Notes: generated by a model not told the origin, from the sequence alone. DNA of 64,000 nt from Pseudomonas aestuarii (GCF_027988105.1 NZ_JAQJZJ010000002.1:310001-374000), one strand, 5' to 3'. Counted from the stretch's first letter, positions 20,330 to 30,349 are shown. Made by a program: numbers and translations.

Positions 20330-20989
20330 TTATTCGCGCTTGACCAATAGGTACACCACCTCGTCCAGCGCCTGCAGGTTGTGCCTGATGAACTTCCAGT
20401 TGCCCTGCAGCACATCCAGCCGCTCCAGCGTCTCGATCTCCCAGCCCGCCCCGAACAATTCCCCGACTTCGGCATCCGTCACCGCGAAGGGCGGGCCGTC
20501 CATCTGGCTCTGCTGGTAATCCAGGGTAATCAGCAGGCCCCGGCATGCCGCCGGCAAAATTGCCTGCAGGTGCGCCACATACCTGGCACGCATCTCGAGC
20601 GGCAAGGCGATCAATGCCGCGCGATCGTAGAGCGCCTGGCAATCGCCGAGCTGTTCTGCCGTCAGGGCAAAGAAATCGCCGCACCAGAGCTCCACGGCTC
20701 CGGCGCAATAGATCTTGAACGCGCCCTCCTGGCGGATCTCTGCGTTCAAACCATGTTCCGCGAAGAAATCCTCGACCGCCTTCTGCGCCAGCTCGACGCC
20801 CAGCACCCGATAGCCCTGCCCCGCCAGCCAGACCAGATCCAGACTCTTGCCGCACAGCGGCACCAGTACCCGCGCCCCCGGCTGCAGCGCCAGCGCCGAG
20901 CAGTGGCGCTGCAGATAGGGATTGACCTGATCAAGATGGAAACCTATCTGATCGCGCGCCCAGCGTGTCTGCCAAAATGCTTCGTCCAC
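20330..20989 (-). CDS. tpm: Thiopurine S-methyltransferase
   Basis: 219 residues starting at GTG 20989 with AGGGGGTAGA immediately before it; the upstream ATG-equivalent frame start at 21013 has no ribosome binding site. The protein begins [18 protein letters not shown], typical of bacterial TPMT, and contains the SAM motif [16 protein letters not shown] and the acidic loop [15 protein letters not shown]. In pseudomonads the enzyme methylates thiopurines and confers tellurite and selenium volatilisation. It diverges from the dioxygenase gene across an AT-rich 100-base gap. Confidence 0.92.
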   Translation of the reverse strand: MDEAFWQTRWARDQIGFHLDQVNPYLQRHCSALALQPGARVLVPLCGKSLDLVWLAGQGYRVLGVELAQKAVEDFFAEHGLNAEIRQEGAFKIYCAGAVELWCGDFFALTAEQLGDCQALYDRAALIALPLEMRARYVAHLQAILPAACRGLLITLDYQQSQMDGPPFAVTDAEVGELFGAGWEIETLERLDVLQGNWKFIRHNLQALDEVVYLLVKRE

Positions 20990-21090
20990 TCTACCCCCTA
21001 AAAATACGATCAAATAGTTCTAGAATTTATACTGGAATTCGATAATAACAGCCACGAAGATAGCCATATCCTCCTGCAGGAACCGACCCC

Positions 21091-21858
21091 ATGCTGCCTT
21101 CGCTATATATCTCCCACGGCTCGCCCATGCTCGCCCTGGAGCCCGGTGCCAGCGGTCAGGCCCTGGCCCGCCTGGCCGCGACGCTGCCCAGACCACGAGC
21201 CATCCTGGTGGTGTCCGCACACTGGGAAAGCAGCATGCTACGCGTCACCAGCGCCACCCAACCTGAAACCTGGCATGACTTTGGCGGTTTCCCCCCGCAG
21301 CTGTATCAGCTGCAATACCCGACACCCGGCAACCCGCCGTTAGCCGCCCAAATCGTCCAGCTACTGGGCACTGCCGGCCTCCGCGCCCAGCTCGACCCTG
21401 AGCGCCCATTCGATCATGGCGCCTGGGTGCCTCTGTCTCTGATGTACCCGGCCGCCGATATCCCGCTCGTGCAACTCTCGCTGCCCCGCCACCAAGGCCC
21501 TGAATTACAGACCCGTATCGGTCGCGCCTTGGCCGGCCTGCGCGCTCAAGGCGTATTGCTGATCGGCTCCGGCAGCATCACCCACAACCTCGGCGAACTC
21601 GACTGGCACGCCGGCCCCGAGCAGATCGAGCCCTGGGCTCAGGAGTTCCGCGACTGGATGGTGGCCCGACTCGCCGCCGACGACGAGGCAGCCTTGCACG
21701 ACTATCGCCAACGGGCCCCCGCGGCCGTGCGCAACCACCCTAGCGACGAACACCTGTTACCGCTGTTCTTCGCCCGCGGCGCTGGCGGCCGGTTCAAGGT
21801 CGAGCACAGCGGTTTCACCCTCGGCGCCCTGGGCATGGATATCTACAGCTTTGCCTGA
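21091..21858 (+). CDS. DODA-type extradiol ring-cleavage dioxygenase, YgiD-like
   Basis: 255 residues of the LigB superfamily. Metal ligands are visible: His in YISHGSPML (residue 9), His in VVSAHWESS (about 46) and His in PFDHGAWVPL (about 110); SGSITHNLGELDW supplies the C-terminal His. The E. coli homologue YgiD cleaves L-DOPA at the 4,5 position; the natural substrate in pseudomonads is not known. GCAGGAACC lies before the ATG. Single gene. Confidence 0.88.
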   Translation: MLPSLYISHGSPMLALEPGASGQALARLAATLPRPRAILVVSAHWESSMLRVTSATQPETWHDFGGFPPQLYQLQYPTPGNPPLAAQIVQLLGTAGLRAQLDPERPFDHGAWVPLSLMYPAADIPLVQLSLPRHQGPELQTRIGRALAGLRAQGVLLIGSGSITHNLGELDWHAGPEQIEPWAQEFRDWMVARLAADDEAALHDYRQRAPAAVRNHPSDEHLLPLFFARGAGGRFKVEHSGFTLGALGMDIYSFA

Positions 21859-22036
21859 TTCACCCCGAGGGTGCTGCCGGTCTATACAGAGGGACCAGCA
21901 GAAACAGCGCTTAGCCCCCGACACCAAGGTGATAGATCACGAAACAATACCAATCTGTGCTTCAATCACCCGCATGACCCTGCCCTTGGAACCGTCGGCC
22001 ACGAGGCTCAGGTGTCACGCAGAAGGTGTGGACAAT

Positions 22037-22258
22037 ATGAATTCCATCAGGCTTGCAGCAATAGCGCTTGTGGTAGTAGGTGCCCTGGCACTGATTTATG
22101 GCGGCTTCAGTTATACCAAGGACACCACCGCGGTCAAACTCGGCCCACTCGAACTCTCCGTAAAGGAGAAGGAAACGGTCAACGTCCCCATGTGGGCGGG
22201 GATTGCCGCCATAGTGGCCGGCGGCCTGATGCTCGCAGCTGGCAGCAAGAGGTCGTAA
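22037..22258 (+). CDS. Small membrane protein with two helices (73 residues)
   Basis: Starts at ATG 22037 after AGAAGGTGTGG. One membrane segment at residues 4-24 (LAAIALVVVGALALIYGGF) and one at about 51-68 (MWAGIAAIVAGGLMLAAG) flank a conserved-looking extramembrane loop (VKLGPLELSVKEKETVNVP). The pattern resembles the DUF3185-like small membrane proteins of gamma-proteobacteria. Function unknown. Ends before a strong terminator. Confidence 0.7.
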   Translation: MNSIRLAAIALVVVGALALIYGGFSYTKDTTAVKLGPLELSVKEKETVNVPMWAGIAAIVAGGLMLAAGSKRS

Positions 22259-22300
22259 CGCCGCTGCAGGCCTTGCCTGCCAAGTGGACGGATACAAAAA

Positions 22301-22332
22301 AGCCCCGCATCTCAACAATGCGGGGCTTCTTG
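22301..22332. terminator. Bidirectional terminator between the small membrane gene and deaD
   Basis: A 10-bp perfect stem AGCCCCGCAT/ATGCGGGGCT (22301-22310 with 22318-22327), flanked by six A on the left and TCTTGTTT on the right. It can serve both convergent genes. Confidence 0.85.
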
Positions 22333-22350
22333 TTTAGCGCTTAACGCGAA

Positions 22351-24021
22351 TCAATCTTCGCGATAACGACGCAGCTTCAGCGGCTTGCCACCGACGCGGG
22401 TGTCTTTCAGCTTGCTGAGCAAACCCTCGAGACCATCTTCCGGCAGCTCGACCAGGCTGAAGCTCTCGCGCACCTGGATGCGGCCGATGGCTTCGCGAAT
22501 CAGGCCGCCCTCATTGAGGATGGCGCCCAGCAGGTTCTTGGCGGCAATACCGTCACGCGCGCCCAGCGCAGTCCGGCAGCGGGCACGACCTTCGGCCAAG
22601 GGTACTGGCGCACGACGCTCACGGCTGTCACCGCGATCCGAACGTTCGCTACGCTCGCTGCGCTCACGCGGCGAACTGGTCGGAACCAGCGGTTGCTCGC
22701 GCTCGACTTCCGCCAGGGTCAGGGCCTGACCGTTGGTGGCTTTGCGCAGCAGCGCGGCAGCCAGGGCACGCGGGGTGCAACCGATTTGCGCGGTCAAGCG
22801 GTCGAGCAGCTCGCCATGGCTGGCTTCGGCATCGGCCACCAGGGGTGCCAGGCTCGAGGTCAGCTTCTTGATCCGCGCGTCCAGTACTTGCTGGCCATCG
22901 GGCAGGCGTACTTCCGTGACTTTCTGCCCGGTGACACGCTCGATTACCTGCAGCATGCGGCGCTCACGCGGCGTTACCAGCAACAGCGCGCGACCGGTAC
23001 GGCCGGCACGGCCGGTACGGCCAATACGGTGAACATAGGATTCCGGGTCGTACGGCATGTCGACGTTCATCACGTGGGTGATGCGCGGCACGTCCAGACC
23101 ACGAGCAGCGACGTCGGTGGCGACGACGATGTCCAGGCGACCATCCTTAAGGGACTCGATCACCCGCTCACGCTGGTTCTGGGCGATGTCGCCGTTCAGG
23201 GCAGCGGCCTTGTAACCACGCGCTTCGAGCACGGCGGCCAGATCCAGAGTGGCTTGCTTGGTACGCACGAAGGCGATCAGCGCATCGAACTCCTCGACTT
23301 CCAGCAGACGCAGTACGGCAGCGTGCTTCTGGTCGGCATGGACCAGCAAGTGAGCCTGCTCGATGGCGGTCACGGTCTGGGTCTTGGTTTCGATCCTGAC
23401 GTGCTTCGGATCACGCAGGTGCTTTTCGGCAATGGCGCGGATCGAATGTGGCAAGGTGGCCGAGAACAGGACGGTTTGACGGGTTTCCGGCATGGCCTTG
23501 AAGATCACTTCAAGGTCGTCCATGAAGCCCAGCTTGAGCATTTCGTCCGCTTCATCGAGCACCAGGTGCTGAATGGTCGACAATACCTTCTCGTCACGAC
23601 GCAGGTGGTCGACCAGGCGACCCGGAGTGGCGACGACAACCTGCGCGCCATTACGAATGGCTTTCAGTTGCGGGCCCATGGGCGCGCCGCCGTAAACGGC
23701 GATGACGTTCAGCCCCGGCATTTGCTTGGCGTAGGTTTCGAAGGCAGTCGCGACCTGCAGGGCCAGCTCGCGGGTTGGCGCGAGAATCAACGCCTGCGGC
23801 TGGCGCTTGGTCGGATCAATGCGGCTGAGGATTGGCAGGGCGAAGGCAGCGGTTTTACCGGTGCCGGTCTGCGCCTGACCGATCATGTCGTGGCCTTCGA
23901 GAATCACCGGAATCGACTGCAACTGAATCGCCGAAGGCTCTTCATAGCCAGTCGCGATCACTGCGGCCAGGATATTGGGATGAAGATTGAGTGCGGCGAA
24001 GCCGCCGAGTACTTGGGTCAT
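22351..24021 (-). CDS. deaD: DEAD-box ATP-dependent RNA helicase DeaD/CsdA
   Basis: 556 residues. Q motif (GYEEPSAIQLQSIP), Walker A AQTGTGKT, PTRELALQ, DEAD (VLDEADEML), SAT, and the C-terminal helicase motifs (HRIGRTGRAGRTGRA) occur in order, followed by a linker rich in Arg/Ser/Glu (SERSERSDRGDSRERR) and the DbpA/CsdA RNA-binding domain near the C terminus. It unwinds structured RNA in ribosome assembly and mRNA decay, especially in the cold. ATG 24021 (MTQVLGGFAAL) is chosen by homology; an in-frame ATG at 24054 lies in the leader. Start codon pairing is described at 24019-24055. Confidence 0.93.
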   Translation of the reverse strand: MTQVLGGFAALNLHPNILAAVIATGYEEPSAIQLQSIPVILEGHDMIGQAQTGTGKTAAFALPILSRIDPTKRQPQALILAPTRELALQVATAFETYAKQMPGLNVIAVYGGAPMGPQLKAIRNGAQVVVATPGRLVDHLRRDEKVLSTIQHLVLDEADEMLKLGFMDDLEVIFKAMPETRQTVLFSATLPHSIRAIAEKHLRDPKHVRIETKTQTVTAIEQAHLLVHADQKHAAVLRLLEVEEFDALIAFVRTKQATLDLAAVLEARGYKAAALNGDIAQNQRERVIESLKDGRLDIVVATDVAARGLDVPRITHVMNVDMPYDPESYVHRIGRTGRAGRTGRALLLVTPRERRMLQVIERVTGQKVTEVRLPDGQQVLDARIKKLTSSLAPLVADAEASHGELLDRLTAQIGCTPRALAAALLRKATNGQALTLAEVEREQPLVPTSSPRERSERSERSDRGDSRERRAPVPLAEGRARCRTALGARDGIAAKNLLGAILNEGGLIREAIGRIQVRESFSLVELPEDGLEGLLSKLKDTRVGGKPLKLRRYRED

Positions 24022-24055
24022 GGGTCTGCCTCTAGTGCATCCGCAAAGACCCATG
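24019..24055 (-). promoter_or_regulatory. Hairpin that base-pairs the deaD start codon
   Basis: On the mRNA, CAUGGGUCU (24055-24047) is perfectly complementary to AGACCCAUG (24027-24019), whose last three bases are the deaD start codon. The 19-base loop contains the ribosome binding site GAGG. A 9-bp stem hiding the start codon while exposing the Shine-Dalgarno sequence suggests translational control, e.g. by temperature or by the helicase itself. The pairing is seen in the sequence; the regulation is inferred. Confidence 0.6.
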
Positions 24056-24237
24056 CTCCAAAGCTGCGCATGCCGTGTAAGACTCTAAAGTCGCCCTGGC
24101 AGCCGTGTCGGCGGGGATTTGCGAAAACGTGGTTGTAAATGAATCGTCAAGGATAGTCCGCTACGCAGACTGACTGCCGAAGGTGACCTCCGGGCGAGTT
24201 GTGTAACCTGAACGTGGCCATGAATTGACCGGCGCGC

Positions 24238-24266
24238 ACTATACCGGAAAAAATGGCCTTTGTGAT
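24238..24266 (-). promoter_or_regulatory. Candidate deaD promoter giving a long (about 210-base) leader
   Basis: On the minus strand ATCACA (24266-24261) and TATAGT (24243-24238) are 17 bases apart and the -10 is followed by GCGCGCC. The transcript would have a leader of roughly 210 bases, similar to the long leader known for E. coli csdA and other cold-shock mRNAs. Confidence 0.5.
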
Positions 24267-24444
24267 GATTTTCCAACAATTCAAACAGCGGCACCGCCAA
24301 ACGGTCGCTCAGACCGAGACTCAACCCAGGTCATTCAATGCTCGCGCAACAGCACCATATACAGGCCATTGAAGTGCAGACGCCGCATCAACCCTCATTC
24401 AGCAGTGGCCAATGCGCCCCACCACGTGCGGTTTGCAGTAGCGC

Positions 24445-24453
24445 TGCTATAAC
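24445..24453 (+). promoter_or_regulatory. Extended -10 promoter candidate for the crotonase gene
   Basis: TGCTATAAC is an extended -10 (TG-n-TATAAC) 37 bases before ATG 24490. The -35 region is poor, as is usual for extended -10 promoters. Confidence 0.4.
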
Positions 24454-24489
24454 CTGTTGCACGACATTTCCTGCACAAGGATTTCTGCC

Positions 24490-25281
24490 ATGACTCAAGA
24501 CACCAAAGGTCGCGTCAGCCGTGAAAAACGCGGCCAGATCATGCTGATCGGCCTGGACCGATCGACCAAGCGCAATGCCTTCGACCTGGACCTGCTCAAT
24601 GACCTGTGCCTGGCCTATGGCGAATTCGAGCGCGACAGTGAGGCTCGCGTAGCCTTGGTCTTCGCTCATGGCGAGCACTTCACCGCTGGGCTTGACCTGG
24701 CCAATGTCGCCGCCAGCTTTGCCGCGGGCTGGCAGATCCCTGCCGGCGGCTGCGACCCCTGGGGGGTGTTTGGCGGCCCACGGGTGAGCAAGCCAGTGAT
24801 AGTGGCGGCCCAGGGCTATTGCTACACCATCGGTATTGAACTGATGCTCGCCTCGGACATCAACCTGTGCGCCAGCAATACCCGCTTCGCCCAGATGGAA
24901 GTGCAGCGCGGTATTTTTCCGTTCGGCGGCGCCACCCTGCGCATGCACCAGAGCGCCGGCTGGGGCAATGCCATGCGCTGGCTGCTCACTGGCGATGAGT
25001 TCGACGCGCACGAAGCCTACCGCCTGGGTTTGGTGCAGGAAGTGCTGGCCAGTGAAGAACTGCTGCCACAGGCACTCAAGCTGGCCGGGCGAATTGCCGC
25101 CCAGGCACCGCTTGGGGTACAGGCCACCCTGGCCTCGGCACGCCAGGCAGTGCGCGAAGGTGAAGTCGCGGCGACGGCCAATCTGCACCCGACAGTGACC
25201 CGCCTGATGGCCAGCGAAGATGCCCAGGAAGGCGTGCGCGCCATGCTCGAACGTCGCCCCGGCGACTTCAAGGGCCGCTGA
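24490..25281 (+). CDS. Crotonase-family enoyl-CoA hydratase/isomerase
   Basis: 263 residues. The oxyanion-hole segments are present: HGEHFTAGLDLANV (about residues 59-72) and the Gly-rich second part around QGYCYTIGIELMLASDINL (about 108-126). The catalytic Glu pair of true enoyl-CoA hydratases is not obvious: the position is occupied by IGIELML and QMEVQRGIFPFGG, so one acid is likely present. ATG 24490 follows CAAGGATTTCTGCC. Divergent from deaD; convergent with the spermidine-synthase-like gene, six bases apart. Substrate not predictable. Confidence 0.85.
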   Translation: MTQDTKGRVSREKRGQIMLIGLDRSTKRNAFDLDLLNDLCLAYGEFERDSEARVALVFAHGEHFTAGLDLANVAASFAAGWQIPAGGCDPWGVFGGPRVSKPVIVAAQGYCYTIGIELMLASDINLCASNTRFAQMEVQRGIFPFGGATLRMHQSAGWGNAMRWLLTGDEFDAHEAYRLGLVQEVLASEELLPQALKLAGRIAAQAPLGVQATLASARQAVREGEVAATANLHPTVTRLMASEDAQEGVRAMLERRPGDFKGR

Positions 25282-25287
25282 ACGCAA

Positions 25288-26061
25288 TCAACTGGCCGGA
25301 CGCAGCGCCTCGATCAGCGGCTGCAGGGAATACCCCAGTTGCGGCGCCAACGCCGCGGCCCGAGCGTGCAGATCGCCCAAGTCGAGCTGCTGCTCGAGAT
25401 CGGCCGGCACCAGCAGGATGACATTGCCTTCCTTGACCGGACATTCCCAATAATGCCGATGGTAGAGGCCGCGCAAAAGGGGCGCGCCGAGCGGCTTGCC
25501 GTCATTGCCGGCCCATTGATTGATGATCAGCCAGCCGCCCGGATTCAACTGTTTCTGGCAGTTCTCGAGGAACTTCCAGGCCAGGTGGCCAACGCCGGGA
25601 CCGTGGTCGGTATAGAGGTCGACGAAAATCAGGTCGGCGCGTTCCGCGCTTTCCAGCAGATCGAGGGCGTCACCGATGCGGATGGTCAGACGCGGATCGT
25701 CCTCCAGCCCGAGGTACTGCATGGCCAGGCGCGGCACCTCGGGTCGCAGCTCGATGGTTTCGACATCCTCCAGCGGCAGGAACTTGAGACAGGCCTGGGT
25801 CAGGTTACCGGCACCGAGCCCCAGGAACAGCGCGCTCTCGGGCACTGGATGGCACAAGCCGCCAAGCAGCATGGCGCGGGTGTAGTCGTACTCCAGCCAA
25901 CTCGGGTCGGCAGTGAACACGCAACTCTGCTCGATCGAGTCGCCGAATTCGAGAAAGCGGTATTCGCCGATCTCGACCACCCGGATTACGCCGAACGCAT
26001 CCTGCACTTCGGCGAGCAGCACCTCGTCTTTCATCTCGTCCACCGGGGGTAAACCTGGCAT
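25288..26061 (-). CDS. Spermidine synthase-like methyltransferase-fold protein
   Basis: 257 residues with a spermidine synthase-type Rossmann fold: ALFLGLGAGNLTQACL (about residues 77-92), VETIELRPEVPRLA and the acidic strand ADLIFVDLYTDHGPG (about 142-156). In true aminopropyltransferases the last motif carries a catalytic Asp in D-S/x-x-D-P; here LYTDHG is found, so polyamine synthesis is uncertain. GGAGAG lies before ATG 26061; an internal ATG (MKDEV) at 26034 has no better site. Probably a conserved pseudomonad SAM-fold protein with unknown substrate. Confidence 0.75.
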   Translation of the reverse strand: MPGLPPVDEMKDEVLLAEVQDAFGVIRVVEIGEYRFLEFGDSIEQSCVFTADPSWLEYDYTRAMLLGGLCHPVPESALFLGLGAGNLTQACLKFLPLEDVETIELRPEVPRLAMQYLGLEDDPRLTIRIGDALDLLESAERADLIFVDLYTDHGPGVGHLAWKFLENCQKQLNPGGWLIINQWAGNDGKPLGAPLLRGLYHRHYWECPVKEGNVILLVPADLEQQLDLGDLHARAAALAPQLGYSLQPLIEALRPAS

Positions 26062-26111
26062 TTATCGCTCTCCAGCCTGACAGCCCCGACCAGTCGCACC
26101 AGGGTAAAGGC

Positions 26112-26121
26112 GACAATTGTC
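26112..26121. promoter_or_regulatory. Perfect palindrome GACAATTGTC upstream of the spermidine synthase-like gene
   Basis: A 10-bp perfect palindrome sits 51 bases before the spermidine-synthase-like start and 190 before the DAHP synthase start. Such a site could be an operator, but no specific regulator can be named. Confidence 0.3.
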
Positions 26122-26242
26122 AATGAAGCACCCGCGCCGGGTCACGCGATAATTCACCGCCGGCTGCTTTGCTGCGTCTTGCGCAAGGCCCACCAGGGCC
26201 CTATCCGGGCGGTTATGCAGCGGCGCTATCACGGCTATCGGC

Positions 26243-27657
<1,415 letters not shown>

Positions 27658-27679
27658 GCCGCTCGCCGTCTGGGCCGCA

Positions 27680-28597
27680 CTACGCCGTCAGGCGTTCGCG
27701 CAGGCGGCCCAACATGCCCATCAGGCTCCCGACCTTCTCCCGCTCGCGCGCCTCGCGCGGCACCTGCGCCAGGCGCGTGACTATCTGCGCCGGCTGGGCG
27801 CGCCACAGCAGTGCCTGCTCGGCGGCGGCCTGCAAGCCTTTCTCGAACAGGCCACGGCGGATCGGCTTGGGCAGGTAGCGGAATATCTGCGCCTCGTTGA
27901 TCAGTTTGAGCAACGCCTGGGTGTCGCAAAACGGAGTCACCACCAGGGTCAGCAAACGTGGATGCGCCTGGGCCAGGGTTTTCAGCAAGGGCGCGACCTC
28001 CTCGCCGGCCAGCTTGAGATCGCTGACCAGCAGATCCACCGGCTGCGCGTTGAGCACGGCCAGCGCCTCACCGAGGTTGCTCACACGCACCAGCCGATGG
28101 CCGCCGCTCATGCAAAAATCGCCAACCACGGCCAACGTTTGCAGGTCGTCATCGAGTAACAGCACATTGAGCGGCGCGGCCAGCAGGCTGGCACTCGGCA
28201 ATAGCGGCAGCTGGGCCTGACGCGCGGCGATTTCCGCCGCCTGGCGCAGAGTGAAGGCCATTTCCTGCTGGTCCCAGGGCTTGGTCAGGTAGCGGAAGAT
28301 GCCGCCACTGTTCAGCGCCGCCACGGCTGCATCCAGGTCGGAGTAACCCGTGAGCAGGATGCGCAGGGTCTGCGGGGCGATCTCGCGGGCCTGGGCGAGC
28401 AGCTCGGCGCCGCTCATCTGCGGCATGCGCTGGTCACTGACCAGAATATGCACCGTCTCGCTTTTCAGGCGTTGCAAGGCGCGGCGCGGATCGCTCTCGG
28501 TGAGTACCTGGTATTGCCGGCGAAACTGCAAAGCCAGGCTGCGCAGGATGCGCTCCTCATCGTCGACAAACAGGATGCGAATCTGTGCTGCGATCAT
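27680..28597 (-). CDS. Response regulator with two receiver domains and no output domain
   Basis: 305 residues. The first receiver (about 5-122) has the acidic pair VDDEE, phospho-acceptor D55 (ILVSDQRMP), Thr in LLTGYSD and Lys in RYLTKPWD. The second (about 143-262) has LLDDD, D193 (LLVSDLKLAG) and Lys in YLPKPIRR. The C-terminal 40 residues are basic and helical, with no HD-GYP, GGDEF or DNA-binding domain. It is therefore a phospho-relay or protein-binding element. The gene begins one base after the stop of the CBS-domain kinase gene, so the two form a pair. Confidence 0.85.
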   Translation of the reverse strand: MIAAQIRILFVDDEERILRSLALQFRRQYQVLTESDPRRALQRLKSETVHILVSDQRMPQMSGAELLAQAREIAPQTLRILLTGYSDLDAAVAALNSGGIFRYLTKPWDQQEMAFTLRQAAEIAARQAQLPLLPSASLLAAPLNVLLLDDDLQTLAVVGDFCMSGGHRLVRVSNLGEALAVLNAQPVDLLVSDLKLAGEEVAPLLKTLAQAHPRLLTLVVTPFCDTQALLKLINEAQIFRYLPKPIRRGLFEKGLQAAAEQALLWRAQPAQIVTRLAQVPREAREREKVGSLMGMLGRLRERLTA

Positions 28598-28598
28598 G

Positions 28599-29903
28599 TC
28601 AGGCGCTCCGTTGCAGTGCGGCCGCCTGCGGACGCGGCAGGCGGATCAAAAAGCGCGTTCCGCGCCCCGGTTCGGAAGCGACGCGGATCAGGCCGCCGTG
28701 ATCCTGGATGATCTTGAAGCTGATCGACAGGCCCAGGCCGGTGCCCTGGCCGACCGGTTTGGTGGTGAAGAAGGGGTCGAAAATCTGCGCCAACACCGCT
28801 GGCGACATACCGCGGCCGCTGTCCTGCACCGAGACGAACACCGCCGCTTCCTCGACCCAGGTTTTCACCCGGATCTGGCCAAAACCGTCGATGGCCTGGG
28901 CGGCGTTGGTGAACAGGTTGAGCAAGACCTGATTGATCTGCGAGGGCGCACAGGGAATGCGCGGCAGGTCGCCGAGCTGCAACACCGCTTCGGCCTTGTC
29001 CTTGATGCTGTTGCGCGCGATCACCAGGGCGCTGCGGATACAGTCGTTGAGGTCGACCTCCTCGCTCATGGCGCGATCCAGGCGGGCGAAGTCCTTGAGA
29101 CCGACCACCAGCTCGGCGATCTGCTCCAGGCCATAGAGGGTGTCGTCGAACAGCTGGTTAAGATCCTCGACCAGCAGCTCCGGCGCGGCCCGTTCACGGG
29201 CGCTGGCCGCCTGGTCCAGAGCCATGGCCAGGCGCGCTTCGTCGCAGTTCGGGTCGGCCAGGCAATCGGCCAGGGTCGCCTGCACCTCGGCCAACTCGAA
29301 CAGCGGCGCGCTCAGCTCACGCAGCAGTTGCACATTGTTCTTCACGTAGCCCAGCGGCGTATTCAATTCGTGGGCGACGCCGGCGACCATCTGCCCAAGG
29401 GAAGCCATCTTCTCCGACTGCACCAGTTGCGCCTGTGATTCCTTGAGATCGACCAGCGCCTTGCGCAGCACCGCATTGCGCTGAGCAATCCGCGCCTCCA
29501 TGGCCTTGAGCAGATCCAGCACGGTGCCCAGGCCGCGGTACTGGCCCTGGGCATCGACCAGGATAAAGTCTTCGGTGATCGGGTATTGCAGCTGCCCGGT
29601 GATCTGCTTGGCCGCCTCTTCCAGACTGGTGTCCAGACTGACCACCAGCGGCGCTGGATTCATCACCTCATGCACCGGATGACGACCGCGCAGGTCGCGG
29701 CCGAAGCGCTGCATGAAAATGTCCTGCAAGGCATTGCGACTGACCAACCCCAGCGGCTTGCCCGCCGCATCGACGACCGGCAGGGACAGAAAAGCCCTGT
29801 GCTCCTGGGTCAACAAGCGATCCGCGACATCCGCGATGCTCATCGCCGGCGCCAAGGGCATAACCGATTTGAGCAGGCGCACCAGAGCACTGGTGGTGGT
29901 CAT
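28599..29903 (-). CDS. Sensor histidine kinase with N-terminal CBS domain pair
   Basis: 434 residues, no membrane segment. Two CBS motifs (about 10-70 and 75-135: LPVVDAAGKPLGLVSRNALQD and ITEDFILVDAQGQYRGLGTVLD, in parts) precede a coiled coil, HisKA with H178 (GVAHELNTPLG) and an intact ATPase domain (N box LFTNAAQAIDG, DSGRGM, GTGLGLSI). CBS pairs usually bind adenine nucleotides, so the kinase may read energy charge or a nucleotide second messenger. ATG 29903 follows AGGGAG. Partner is the double-receiver protein immediately downstream. Confidence 0.88.
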   Translation of the reverse strand: MTTTSALVRLLKSVMPLAPAMSIADVADRLLTQEHRAFLSLPVVDAAGKPLGLVSRNALQDIFMQRFGRDLRGRHPVHEVMNPAPLVVSLDTSLEEAAKQITGQLQYPITEDFILVDAQGQYRGLGTVLDLLKAMEARIAQRNAVLRKALVDLKESQAQLVQSEKMASLGQMVAGVAHELNTPLGYVKNNVQLLRELSAPLFELAEVQATLADCLADPNCDEARLAMALDQAASARERAAPELLVEDLNQLFDDTLYGLEQIAELVVGLKDFARLDRAMSEEVDLNDCIRSALVIARNSIKDKAEAVLQLGDLPRIPCAPSQINQVLLNLFTNAAQAIDGFGQIRVKTWVEEAAVFVSVQDSGRGMSPAVLAQIFDPFFTTKPVGQGTGLGLSISFKIIQDHGGLIRVASEPGRGTRFLIRLPRPQAAALQRSA

Positions 29904-30109
29904 TGGCAAAGACTCCCTGATGCTGGAAAGTCGCCATTCAATCAGCGCCAGGTTGCCGTCGTGTGACACTGCTCACGCTGCCACCGACTGCCCTGTTGCC
30001 CGTCATCACCTTGTCATCCTGGCCTAGGCCAGTGCCGCCAGCGACGTCGGGGGCAGAGGGGCAAGCCGCCACGAGGCTTGAAGTGACAGCGACCTGCACG
30101 ATTACCAAC

Positions 30110-30138
30110 CTGACAAGCCCGGCCAGGCGCGATATGGT
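30110..30138 (+). promoter_or_regulatory. Candidate promoter of the DUF2897/lipoprotein pair
   Basis: CTGACA (30110-30115) and TATGGT (30133-30138) with a 17-base spacer, just before the C tract at 30152-30161 and the DUF2897 start at 30173. Confidence 0.5.
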
Positions 30139-30151
30139 GAGGACTCCTCCT

Positions 30152-30161
30152 CCCCCCCCCC
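30152..30161 (+). repeat. Homopolymeric C tract (10 C) in the DUF2897 leader
   Basis: Ten consecutive C, preceded by CTCCTCCT, lie between the proposed promoter and the DUF2897 start codon. Such tracts are prone to slippage. Confidence 0.8.
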
Positions 30162-30172
30162 GCAGAGCGACC

Positions 30173-30349
30173 ATGCCCTGGTATATCTGGTTACTGATAG
30201 TTCTCGTTCTAGGCTCTATTGTGGGCGGCCTGCTGGTGCTGCTGCGTACTGCCAAACCCCTGCCCCTAACCGACGAGCAACTGCAGAAAGTCCGTGAACG
30301 AAAGATCGAGATGGAAGCCCAGGATGCCGAGGACGCTGGCAAGCGTTAG
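30173..30349 (+). CDS. DUF2897 family small membrane protein
   Basis: 58 residues: an N-terminal membrane segment (WYIWLLIVLVLGSIVGGLLVLL, described as one helix at 3-24) followed by a charged helical tail (DEQLQKVRERKIEMEAQDAED). This is the DUF2897 layout. The start has only a weak AGAGCGA site. Its last 26 bases overlap the next gene, whose signal peptide starts inside it in another frame. Confidence 0.75.
   Translation: MPWYIWLLIVLVLGSIVGGLLVLLRTAKPLPLTDEQLQKVRERKIEMEAQDAEDAGKR

Larger units (their letters stand above)
24022..24489. other. 468-base divergent gap: deaD leader and crotonase promoter
   Basis: No coding region is convincing here. The left half is the proposed deaD leader of about 210 bases with the start-codon hairpin. 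The right half holds an extended -10 promoter candidate for the crotonase gene. The stretch 24290-24420 shows nothing I can assign. Confidence 0.6.
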
